Shown piece by piece: positions 1 to 9,639 of a stretch of DNA of 64,000 bases (the stretch's first letter is position 1; each line of letters starts with the position of its first letter). Both the position numbers and the translations under genes were made by a program. Below the pieces are notes generated by a model. It searched no databases. It was not told the DNA's origin and saw only the letters and a program-made list of their open reading frames with translations. Origin of the DNA: Siphonodentalium dalli (Eukaryota; Mollusca; Scaphopoda; Gadilida; Siphonodentaliidae); contig CP136068.1 of NCBI GenBank assembly GCA_032622095.1, positions 155,399,151 through 155,463,150 on the forward strand, in the 5' to 3' direction.

Positions 1-80
1 CCAGATTCGAGTTGGGGGGGGGGGCACGAATTGGGTCAGAACATGATGTTTCGCTCAAAAAAATTTTGAAATCGCAAAAG
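1..80. repeat. Dispersed repeat fragment, partner of 1873-2100
   Basis: The window opens with a stretch (CAGATTCGA, a run of G, GCACGAATTGGGT, then a TTTCGC...CAAAAAA segment) that aligns by eye with 1873-1960 and more loosely with 2010-2100. It is an old dispersed repeat of unknown class. The G run is a homopolymer that may be unstable or misassembled. Confidence 0.45.
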
Positions 81-233
81 TCTGCGACCCGTACGTTTGG
101 TTATGAAGATTACTAGTGGGGACACACTTCCTCATCACATTTGGAGTCGATCGGTCAATAAACATGGCATGTCCCCTCTATAGAGGCCTATATACTTTAT
201 ATATTTTTGGGTCCAGCGATGAATGTTTGACCA

Positions 234-322
234 TATGTGACCCGTCATATCAAATCCAGTCGTAAGTCGGGATTTGTTTACCCTGTGCCAATGCATTCTC
301 TTATATATGCGAGTCGACCATA
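234..322 (+). mobile_element. 5' end of a TA-type MITE carrying half of the shared hairpin
   Basis: The sequence begins TATGTGACCCG and continues with the same terminal sequence as the palindromic element at 12726-13452. It then runs through CCCTGTGCC into one arm of the shared hairpin and stops at GTCGACCATA, so the second arm is missing. It is a solo, truncated end. Confidence 0.7.
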
Positions 323-1872
323 AGTTATAATTGATCCCTTAATCAGTCAATTCGTCCGGTCCCTTGCGTGTTGCGCGGATATTTTGTGGCATCTCGAATT
401 TAGTATTATGAAATACCATGTCTGAATCAGATGCGCCATTGGAAATTGTGCCCATAGACGAAGCGTTAGGGAAAGTCAGATGCGACTTGACGCTGAACAT
501 CCATAACAATTTTGGTTAGAACCATAAACCAAACTCAGGACGGAGATAAGATTCATTTCGGTTAAACATACATATCAATTACAGTATATGCAACCTATAC
601 GATAACATAATGAAGTCTTGTGTAAATATTATGCCCACTAAATATGTGGTCCTAGGGGTAAATTAGAAAAGTTATAAATTAAAGTGCAATTTATAGTGCA
701 CATAACAATCATGGCAGTATACACATGTTCCACAGTGAAGTGTGTTTATTATAAATAGCAGTAACTTTGTTGTGTGTGTACATATATGTTCGGATGTTTA
801 GTGTGTTAACATAGAATCGTTACAATTTTATCTGATGACTCTCAAAAAAGCCAGAATTGCATAATTTGGAGCAATACGATATATATATGTATATTCAATA
901 AGATGATTCGGTTTCATTGTCGCGTAACGGTCTACTCGAGTGGGAACGAGTCATAATTTAAAGTCTGTAAAATAAACATGATTATGACAAATCGTTGATA
1001 CGCCGTAGCGTGTCGTCTGGCATGTGTGGTTTATAAACAAACTCCAAGCATGTTAATACTAAACGAATAACCGATTAGCTGCATGCATGCGAAACGGCAG
1101 CATTCACGTGCGTGTGTCAATGTATCGCGTTATCATTCATTCATGTTCTTGAGATCGCAAATCTGAATGCTGAGATGAATGTTCAATTAATTTCAATTGA
1201 AACACATTCATAATATATATGCACACAATATTTCGAATATGTTATGGATTCATATTTCAGATGACATTCGCAGTCCAATTGATCAGTCTCAGATACACAT
1301 AAAAACACTCGAAAACTCATCAGAACTCCTTAAGTAATTAATATAGAAATCAGCTTTGTACTCAAAAGTGCAAATAGAAGTCATTTTGGGGGTTTTGTGG
1401 GGTCTCTGGCCCTAAACGCCAGAAATGCGGAACTTAAGAAATCGGATTTCTTTTAACGTTTCTGGGGTGTAACACATCTGAGGCATCAAACCTTGTGCAA
1501 ATGGAACCCAGCAGGCTACCTATTATAATCTTGAGCGTTCGTTTCTGTTCGGTATATGACTGCGGACATGTAAAGAGCGTTTGTGTCGTTGTTTGTCCCG
1601 ATAAGGTAAAGATAAAGAGCTTTAATCGTGTCGTTTATGTTCGGTAATACGAATTTTACGTATAACGTCAAAATGCGACGTCTGGCGAAGTCCGGAGAGC
1701 TCAAGTTACCCGGAGAGGCGAAAATCCATACAAAATGTCATCGCAATCGGTGCAGAAACGTGGACTGCTATAATGAACATACAAAGCGAGAAACGCATTT
1801 GTATTTTATATTAGAGAAAATTTACCAAGTCCGGCGGTGATATGGAAATCGGAGAAAACGATGACATTTAGA
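323..1872. other. Unannotated AT-rich stretch
   Basis: I see no convincing ORF, RNA gene or repeat structure. Short ORFs around 1516-1840 lack any recognisable domain. Short AT-rich microsatellite runs occur near 880-895. Confidence 0.5.
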
Positions 1873-2100
1873 CCAGATTCGATTGGCTGAGCACGAAATG
1901 GGTAAAAAGAACACATTTCGCGCAAAAAACTTTGTCGATTTTTGGGTCGAAAATTTTCTAAGTACAGTGATGGTCTGGAAAATAGGAAAACCGAGGAAAC
2001 TGAGACAAACTTCGAGCGGGGAGCACGAATTGAACCGATGGAACACCCCCTCCCGCCAAAATCAGGAATTGGATTTTTAATGAATTTTCTAAGTCGAAAG
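1873..2100. repeat. Dispersed repeat, two diverged internal copies
   Basis: Segments 1873-1960 and 2010-2100 resemble each other and the first 80 bases of the window (GCACGAA(A/T)TG and nearby motifs). Small ORFs here overlap on both strands and are not convincing genes. Confidence 0.4.
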
Positions 2101-3605
2101 TCGAACGCCGACCCAACTTCACGCGAATGTCAGGCGAATGTCTAACGCATATATAACTAACTCCACACACCTTTGGATATGGCGATTAAACGGACTTTTA
2201 AAACGCCAGGTATAACCTTACCTTTGCATAATTCCAGAAAAGCGCGGGAAATCTGAGCAACGTTTCATTTCACCACGTGGCCAAACCTAATATTATTGGA
2301 CCAATTGAACTGATGTATTGTCATGTTTACTTCGAAGATGTCGCTTCTCTCTTATATTAAATTCTGAAGAAGGTCAAGAGGACGAAAGCTTTTTAATTAA
2401 GCTATCTGCTGATTATCCACGCAATATATCAGGTCAAGATGGCAAATCACTCTAAAAGCAGATCACAAAGCACAAGTTTACCATTGCACGAGTAAGAACA
2501 AGCCCATACACGCAGTACACACATTGGATGTCGATACCTTAGCAGTATATCTGATTTCATGTAACCAGACCACTAATTGCATATATTTGTAGAGTTTTGA
2601 AAGTAATTGCAATTGTAATTAATTACTTTGTGTAGTAAATGGACACTGGAATTTCTGATCGTGACATGGGGTTTGTTTGCCTCGATTGTTACCCGCATAA
2701 AGGTCTACATTGCACAATGCCAGAGCAATGAAATATATTCCAGAAAACGGGGTTTCAACTAAAACATCTGCAGTCAGATGCTCGTAGCCCGTTTATATAT
2801 AACCATGGGTATATGCGTGAAATGCACAAAGAAAACACACTACATAGTTTGGATCGACAAGCCGTGCCCTGTGGGTTTTGATATTGCGTTTTTTGACAAT
2901 CAGTCTTCCGTATCATTTCTACAACACAATTATCGTCTTACTTGCAGCACGATGTTACCGTGTGATCGCCACTGAAGCGTTTTCATTTAGAGTATGGTCA
3001 ATATATTGCCGCCGGTGCAGTGTATTCTCGGATAGAAAACAAATAGGTCTATGCCGAAAGCAGAAACTAAGTCACGAGGTTGAGTCTGGGATACATGGCA
3101 CGTGAGACTTGGCTAGAGGGGTTTCCGTTGGGGAGGGGGTCTCCACCTTGGAATTTCCAACTGCACCACCCCATTGAACCACAGCAAACTCATAAGATTG
3201 CCTAATTCAATTTGGACCCCCCCCCCCGGGGGCTTTGATTTTCACCAAATGTTCCCTCACAGCTGAGACTACTATATGGTAGCATATTCTAAATGGACCA
3301 GTAGTCTTGTGGCCACTAGCCATGCAGGGGGATGAAAAGGATGGTTCGGCCCAGTATGAGATTATAAAATCCAAACATATGTTGGTATAACGCCAGACAA
3401 ATTTACACCTCGATTTATTTTTTCTTAAATTAATTAGCAAGTAATTACTGGCGAGGGCACATGAAACACGAGTCGGACATTGGTGGACGTCCCGATGCGA
3501 AAACATTTTGAAAATCTGAACAGGAAAATTTGACAATCCTAGCATCTAGACTGGCCTCATGCTTTCCACTTCGGGGAAAATTGCAACCTAACACTCACCC
3601 TTATA

Positions 3606-3800
3606 GGTTTAAAAATTGACAACTGATGGCCATTTCAATCCAGAATTTTCCAAATGAAAAGGAAATATGCAAATGTTTGTCTAAAAACAACAAATTGGTC
3701 ACTAAGAAATTGTTGGAAAATCAAACTACGAGAAAAATTTCAACCTAATTTTGTTGTGACTTTTCCAACTAATGTTGCATTAGGTTTGATTACAGTTTGG
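3606..3800 (+). repeat. Dispersed TTTCCAAC-type repeat
   Basis: The order of motifs (ACAACTGATGGCCATT, ATGCAAAT, AAAACAACAA, GAAAATCAA, TTTCAACCTA, TTCCAACTAATGT) matches 33540-33770 by eye, and part of it matches 7635-7725. It is an old interspersed family of unknown class. Confidence 0.55.
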
Positions 3801-3924
3801 GGGTAAGACCCCTGCAAAACCGCATGTATGCACGTCCCTGCTTGGCACCCAATACTAAGAGCTCGGTCTTGCATTCACTGAAGTCGAGAAATCATCGATA
3901 CTAAATCATGTTGTGTTGGGTGGC

Positions 3925-4110
3925 ACCTGTGGGGGGGGGGGGGGGGGTGTCAGGGGATTACATCCGCACCACACCCCTGTCGGGGAGGGGTAGCGACCCC
4001 GACGGTGAGATCTGCAATGGTCAACCCGGTAGATTAAAGTCCGCCCCACCCCCTGTCGGGGAATCGTATAGCACCTGGTCAGAGATATCCTGGCGCCACC
4101 CCTGTTTGAA
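3925..4110. repeat. G-rich and GC-rich low-complexity patch
   Basis: A run of about 18 G is followed by two CCTGTCGGGGA repeats and other C/G clusters in otherwise AT-rich DNA. ORFs on both strands here are composition artefacts. Confidence 0.5.
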
Positions 4111-4641
4111 ATCATATAGATATGTTAAAGGAGAAGACCACATATGGAGCAGAAATCAGGGGGTAAGTGAGCTCTCATAATCACAAAAAATACACTAAAG
4201 ACATCCAAATAAACCCAAATTGAAGCAGTCGCATAATAGTAAATATATATGGTATCGTTTTGTTGGTCTCTCTATATCATGCAAATACCAGGTTACGGAC
4301 AACCACAGGGACACACACCATGGATACATATACGGTCAAAAGCACAGCGTTTTGTTGTACGGTTATATCTGGCATATACCCATGGTTATATATAAACGGG
4401 CGACGAGCATCTGACTGCTGATTTGCTAAAATGCAGACGGCTTGACATGTTTGATAAAATGACTTTCAATGAAACAGTAATGTTTACATAACAATAGTTT
4501 CAGCATGCGAAATATCATCCCCGGAGAGTTACATGCATGTATCAATAATAACAATAAGAAATTCTTCAGAATTTAATATAAGAACAAAGTTTATCTATTT
4601 TTCCATGTTCTTATCGGTGGTGATTGTTTTAGAACCCATTT

Positions 4642-5829
4642 ATGGGTTTTATATTGACCCTTTGCGAGTGCCGTATGTCCTTTAAAACTATTTTTCAGGG
4701 TGTGTTTACAAGCGAGGAAACCAGCACAGTGACTTGGGCAGCAGAAGACGCTACAATGACCAGTGTTAGTAGCACCCGTGGTTCGACCACACTGGGAATC
4801 GATATTGGCGCCATTATAGCTGCTGCTAAACAGACTTTGTTATTTTCCGTTGCTGAATTTTTTGAGACAAGAGCGATATATATAATAGCTGCGTTTGGAA
4901 TACCGGGAAGTCTGATTACGCTGCTGGTTTTGTTTTTTATGAAGCCCTTCATGTCAGCATCGATATATATGGGGGCGCTTGCGTTGTCCGATATGCTTGG
5001 TCTGATTAATGCTACTGTTAATCAGATCCTAATATTGAACAGCCTACCACGTGACACGATCTCATGTCAACTAATACAATTCATAGATTACTCAGCGTAC
5101 TACTTCTCCAACTGGATTTTGGTCGTGATGACAACTGAACGGATGGTCGCGGTTGTTTTCCCATTGCGGGTCAAGCAACTCTGCACCATTTCTAAAGCTA
5201 TCATTATCACACTTGTGTGTTTCTTGGCAACATTCGCAATGAACGGTATCTACTTTCGTATCTATGCGTACTATATATATGATGGTGGTTGGTCTGAATG
5301 CCTCTCCACGATTGCTACAGACAATACCTTAGTTGGAACGTGGACAAATGTAGAAACGTTTGTTTCGTCCGTCATACCATGCATTTTCCTCTTCACCCTA
5401 AACGGCGTGATCATCTATTATTTGCGGAAGTCACAGACCATTCAAAAAGAAATGACCAATCGGTCGAACAAGGACATGACAAAACAACGGCAAATAACAT
5501 TTATGCTTATGTCGGTGTCTTTGGCGTTCTTGGTACTGACCGTCCCACTTACTGCATACAAGTTGGTCACCGTATTTTGGAGTTATAATGATGATATCAA
5601 TAATATTGATACGGTCTTGTTGAACTACTTCCTTTTTTACTTTTTCACTTTTCTAAGGGATACGAATAGGGCAATAAATTTCTATTTGTATGCCGTAACA
5701 GGACAAAACTTCCGGCGGGCGATGTTCGACGTTATATGGTGTCGAAAAAAATCGTCCAGAAACCAGAGCGTGCGCCATGTGTCCCAAACGAACCAGGGTC
5801 ATGCTAAATCAGTAAGCAGTCAGAACTGA
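4642..5829 (+). CDS. Class A (rhodopsin-family) seven-transmembrane GPCR, peptide-receptor-like
   Basis: The 395-residue ORF reads as a complete class A G-protein-coupled receptor for the plasma membrane; the ligand is unknown. Hydrophobic segments lie near residues 77-100, 106-131, 143-170, 184-206, 236-261, 284-310 and 325-351. Class A landmarks are LALSD (D2.50) in TM2, Cys142 at the top of TM3 paired with Cys220 in ECL2, TERM in place of DRY at 165-168, a basic third loop, a helix-8-like NFRRAMF after TM7, and a Ser/Asn-rich tail. TM6 has LTVPL instead of CWxP, and TM7 has NFYLY instead of NPxxY. Overall it resembles lophotrochozoan peptide or orphan GPCR expansions (inference). Met1 is not certain. 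The sequence ATTTTTCAGG at 4689-4698 looks like a splice acceptor, so a 5' exon could exist and Met39 (4756) is an alternative start. No frameshift or stop is seen in the ORF. Confidence 0.9.
   Translation: MGFILTLCECRMSFKTIFQGVFTSEETSTVTWAAEDATMTSVSSTRGSTTLGIDIGAIIAAAKQTLLFSVAEFFETRAIYIIAAFGIPGSLITLLVLFFMKPFMSASIYMGALALSDMLGLINATVNQILILNSLPRDTISCQLIQFIDYSAYYFSNWILVVMTTERMVAVVFPLRVKQLCTISKAIIITLVCFLATFAMNGIYFRIYAYYIYDGGWSECLSTIATDNTLVGTWTNVETFVSSVIPCIFLFTLNGVIIYYLRKSQTIQKEMTNRSNKDMTKQRQITFMLMSVSLAFLVLTVPLTAYKLVTVFWSYNDDINNIDTVLLNYFLFYFFTFLRDTNRAINFYLYAVTGQNFRRAMFDVIWCRKKSSRNQSVRHVSQTNQGHAKSVSSQN
4689..4698 (+). promoter_or_regulatory. Possible 3' splice site inside the GPCR ORF start
   Basis: A pyrimidine-rich run ending in TTTTTCAGG precedes the codons for VFTSEE. 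If used, residues 1-19 of the long ORF would be intronic or 5' UTR, and translation might start at Met39. No donor was identified upstream. Confidence 0.25.
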
Positions 5830-6735
5830 GCCTGGGACACTAAGACAGTAACCACAAGGCACACTGATCGCAATGGCAGAGGATCTAGAGTACCACACCA
5901 TGTGTATATAAATAAGTATATTACAGATTAATATATACCAAACAATTATTCCAGACAACAAGAATTGCAATATTATACTGGAAAAGAGTTCAGTTAACAG
6001 CGTTGAAAAGCTATCCACCATGATGGCACGATCCTCCAATTTGGAATTCTTTCTGTAAGTTGTTTGCATGGATGATGTGTAGTTTAAAATGTGTGTCAGA
6101 TATATTCCTACGTGCACATAGTCTGAATTGGCTCCTCCGTGTGGGAAGAAAGATATGTTGCATAACCTCGATCGAATTTTCCGGTATATCAGTTTTCTAT
6201 GGACAGGCACGTATCACTATCAGCTGATTTTTTTTTTAATACATTTATTCATTACTCTTGAATGAATTGGACCCAAAACTCAGACACAGCCTATTTTATT
6301 GGGTCGAAACAGAAAAATACAAAATAGACGAACAAGGACACATGACAATTTAATGGTGTATAAATCTTGTATCATGGAAATTCCTAATAATCATTAAGTA
6401 TGAAGTCACTAAATAAAACAAGGTTGTCCTGAAAATACTATTGATGGCAATAAGTAAAAAAACTTGAGTTTAAAATGTATCAATATTCAATTAAAGTTAT
6501 GGTGATATAATAACCATATAGATTTGAATGATGCGACACAGCCACTTGTATCAACCTGCAAGTTAAATTAAGGCAGAAAGGATGTACTACAGTTGATATA
6601 CAATCACAGTCTCTCAGTAGATTCAAAGTAAATATGAAGTGCATTACATATTGCTGCTGAATTTGTATTAGAAACAGCATGGGATGCTCCACTAAGAAAA
6701 TCTTTAATACAAATTTCACAATTTAGTTCTTTCAA
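5830..6735. other. GPCR downstream region
   Basis: AT-rich, with a T run at 6229-6237. Minus-strand ORFs at 5809-6210 and 6480-6719 show no recognisable domain. This is probably the receptor's 3' UTR followed by intergenic DNA. Confidence 0.4.
6412..6417 (+). terminator. Candidate polyadenylation signal for the GPCR
   Basis: An AATAAA hexamer lies about 580 bases after the GPCR stop codon. AT-rich DNA gives many chance matches, so this is only a candidate. Confidence 0.2.
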
Positions 6736-6866
6736 TGTTGATACTAAGATGTTGATACTAAGATGTTGATACTAAGATGTTGATTCTAATATGTTGATAC
6801 TAAGATGTTGATACTAAGATGTTGATACTAAGATGTTGATACTAATATGTTGATACTAATATGTAC
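6736..6866 (+). repeat. 14-bp minisatellite (TTGATACTAAGATG)
   Basis: About nine tandem copies of a 14-bp unit, with substitutions such as TTGATTCTAAT. Confidence 0.9.
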
Positions 6867-6989
6867 GAAACAAGGACATGTGTGGTTGACTGGTCCAATA
6901 GTTACTGTCTTCACAATACAGACCGGTCATTGCATCCTACATTTAACCAGACCCTAATTCTCAAGTTCGGGAAATTGAATTTTCGTGCA

Positions 6990-7195
6990 GCTCATTGGGT
7001 TTGAATTTTCCAACTGGTGCCTTAGAGTTCAACTGTTGTATATTTCCAACCTGACGCCCTATATTGTTCAACCTGACACCCTATATTTTTCAACCTGACA
7101 CCCTATATTGTTCAACCTGACACCCTATATTGTTCAACCTGACACCCTATATTGTTCAACCTGACACCCTGACACCCTGACACCCTATATTGTTC
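6990..7195 (+). repeat. TTTCCAAC repeat with 22-bp tandem amplification
   Basis: A fragment of the dispersed TTTCCAAC/CCTGACACC family leads into about six copies of a 22-bp unit, TTCAACCTGACACCCTATAT plus TG. One copy has slipped internally, with CTGACACC repeated three times. The unit derives from the dispersed repeat itself, since the same CCAACCTGACACCC motif occurs at 33516-33528. Confidence 0.85.
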
Positions 7196-7228
7196 GAACT
7201 GGCGATCATACTCGCAATATATTTCACA

Positions 7229-7625
7229 TTAACCCTTTACCCAACAGAAGGGCCCTGTGCCAATGCATTCTCTTATATATGCGAGTCGACCATAGGTCGC
7301 CTCGCATATATAAGAGAATGCATTGGCTTAACACATTAAAAATGATAAAATTGTTAGAATGTTAGAAAAAATGGTAAAAAGTGTTAAAAAAAGATTTCTT
7401 TTAGGCCAATGCATTCTCTTATATATGCGAGGCGACCTATGGTCGACTCGCATATATAAGATAATGCATTGGCACAGGGCATAACTGTAACTATCACAAT
7501 GTGGTCAAGGAGCCGGTTCCAATGATATCCATATTTGTATGGTTCTATTGAGACAGACCGAAGATATTTTAGGCTGTTGAATTTTATTTGGCCGGTTTTG
7601 GCCGATTTGTTGGGTAAAGGGTTAA
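7229..7625 (+). mobile_element. TTAA-flanked MITE, family A (piggyBac-like)
   Basis: The element is flanked by TTAA and has terminal inverted repeats CCCTTTACCCAAC ... GTTGGGTAAAGGG. A TTAA target with CCC-starting ends is the hallmark of piggyBac superfamily transposons. It encodes no protein. Inside are two copies of the shared hairpin in opposite orientation (7254-7321 and 7405-7472), joined by an AT-rich spacer. Asymmetric unique sequence fills the right part (7480-7605). Copies in reverse orientation occur at 51921-52320 and 55496-55950. Confidence 0.85.
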
Positions 7626-7634
7626 TATCAGTTG

Positions 7635-7725
7635 GAAAATCAAACTACCACAACAATTTTAGCTTATTTGTGCCCCGCATGAAGTTTCCAACCATGGGTC
7701 AGTTTTACTAAAGTTGGGGCCACAG
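7635..7725 (+). repeat. Dispersed TTTCCAAC-type repeat fragment
   Basis: TTGGAAAATCAAACTACCAC and the following GTTTCCAACC resemble 3714-3800 and 33650-33770. Confidence 0.45.
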
Positions 7726-7904
7726 GCCAGAACAACATGTGAGCCATCTCAAACTCACTGTCCATATATGTTGTGTTCGCCTTCTGTGTGTAGATGCTTT
7801 CGAACATTTATGGCTCTGTTATAATGCTCAATGTACGTCCTAACCTTAGGACATCGCCGATTTAAATAACAATATCCCAGAAGGCAAAATTTGACAAAAG
7901 TTGC

Positions 7905-8270
7905 CCCCCAACCGACTAAACAAATATCTAACCCAAGTATTTGATAACCCGACTTTAGTTAATTAAACGAATTCACCTCAGTATTGGGTTATTTTCGGTA
8001 ACCCAATTGCCTCAATTTAAAACCGACTAAACTTTATTAATAAAAGTAACGAAATTAATTGTGCTTGCCAATATTTGGCTACAATCAACCCAATATTTAG
8101 TATATTTCCGAAACCCAATATTTGGTCAATTTTGCTGAATAAATTGGGCAATCAAATATTTAGTCATAATATGAACAAAGATGGATAAGGTGTTTAGTTA
8201 CACAATGTAACTACAAGTTTAGTCAATTTCAACTGAATTAATTGTGTAATTAATTATTTAGTCATTAAGC
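7905..8270. repeat. Degenerate AACCCAATATTTGGTCA-type tandem region
   Basis: The motifs AACCCAATATTT, CAAATATTTAGTCA and ACCGACTAAA recur roughly every 30-60 bases with much divergence. This looks like an old, decayed minisatellite. Confidence 0.4.
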
Positions 8271-9630
8271 TGAAAAGAAAAAAGTTCAATAAGGTTTGGT
8301 GAGCAGTGATCCTCTTGTTTCAAAGTTTAACAGTTAACAGAATAATATAAATTGAAATATTTCATTCGCCATTGCATATATAATCATACAGAAAATCAAC
8401 AAAAATATTCTTTCAATTAATACATTTATTAACAAAATAATAGCAAAGAAAATATGATATTTGTTTTTTTTAAATGAACAGCAATGCATGTCTCAGTATC
8501 AGATAAAACTATTCGTTCAACGAAAACATTTATCTATAGCTATATTTGCGAATGTCTGTCTGTCCGTCTGTGTTCTATGTAAATTCACGGGGGACCACCC
8601 AAGCTGCAAAGCAGAGTTCAGTGCCCCCCCTATGTCTGACCGCTGCCGGCGTGTGTATTTTCTGAATTAAATATAACATTTTTTATTGAAGTGTTTTGTC
8701 AGTTACAATTCATTCTGGCTTGATCTAGACAATTTTCAAATGAATATGGACAGTTCAGTTTCTCAGAATAATGCAGAATGAATTGTGACCTACAAATGTC
8801 TCAAATAAGTAAATGAGTGATTTCTTCACATTATGTGTAGTTGCTGGCAGCGGTAAGTCATGCGAAACACGGGACTGAACTCACTCTGCATGGAGCTGAT
8901 ACTAATGTTTAGCACTAATTGCCACCAATTTCAGACACGTTCTTCTCCAATGATACGATGAATCAAATTATATGGACCAAGTCGCCGCATTTTGTGCCAT
9001 TTTAGACAGGGGTAAAGAGAGGGGGCACTAAGATTGATAAGAAAGTTTAGTCGCCGATATCCATCAAAGTTATATACAGTAAATCCCCATAATTCGTTCT
9101 AAGGAGTTTTTGGTGTAAAAATTTCACTATGTTAGAACTGCTCATACATTATAACACAATTGAGTCTATACCATTCAAGATATTTTCTAAAAAACGATAC
9201 AATTTGTCAAGAGAGATGGAAGTGTATACAAGGTTCAAATATAGTAGTCACATTGTGCAGTCAAATATAGTTTCTTCTGAGATAAAAGAAAACACAGTCA
9301 GTAGCACATGGCTTTTCATGATCCTCCAATACTGGCATATGACAAGGGTACATCTGCCAGACACAAAGGATTTCTTTCATTTTATTTAGCATAGACTCAT
9401 AGCCGAACAAATTCAACTTAAAATCTCGCTCTCTGTCGGGCACATGTAAAGCTGATACATAGCAACACATTTCTTTTAAGCAGAGATAATTAGCCAGTAT
9501 AGTACAATGAACAGATTATAACATGGACATGTCTTTAAAACTTAAAACACATGTATCCTCATGGAGATATGATAAACAGGTGCCCTTAAAATCTTAGTCT
9601 AACCCACTATATTGATTCATACATCTCTCT
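8271..9630. other. Unannotated stretch
   Basis: I see no supported gene or RNA. A minus-strand ORF at 9261-9470 and an overlapping plus-strand ORF at 9129-9389 have no domain I recognise. Confidence 0.4.
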
Positions 9631-9639
9631 ATGTAGAAC

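Larger units (their letters stand above)
2770..4418. mobile_element. 1.65-kb interval bounded by near-perfect 47-bp inverted repeats
   Basis: The left repeat at 2770-2816 (GCAGTCAGATGCTCGT ... GGGTATATGC) is matched in reverse complement at 4372-4418, with about one mismatch (CGTAGCCCG versus CGTCGCCCG). Similarity ends abruptly at the outer edges. No target-site duplication or transposase is visible. Inside lie a C/G homopolymer patch (3215-3235), a dispersed repeat (3606-3800) and a G-rich patch (3925-4110). It may be a non-autonomous DNA transposon that has collected insertions, ending about 220 bp before the GPCR ORF. Confidence 0.55.

Noticed and set aside
3906-4180. ORFs over the G-rich patch
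   Set aside because: Gly/Pro runs come from a homopolymer; both strands are open.
7254-7321. Calling the shared hairpin a microRNA gene
   Set aside because: The stem is pre-miRNA-like, but it sits in multicopy MITEs and no expression evidence is available; kept as a hypothesis only.
9261-9470. 69-codon minus-strand ORF starting MCCYVSALHVPDRERD
   Set aside because: Composition is plausible for protein, but no domain was recognised and a plus-strand ORF overlaps it; not enough to call a gene.
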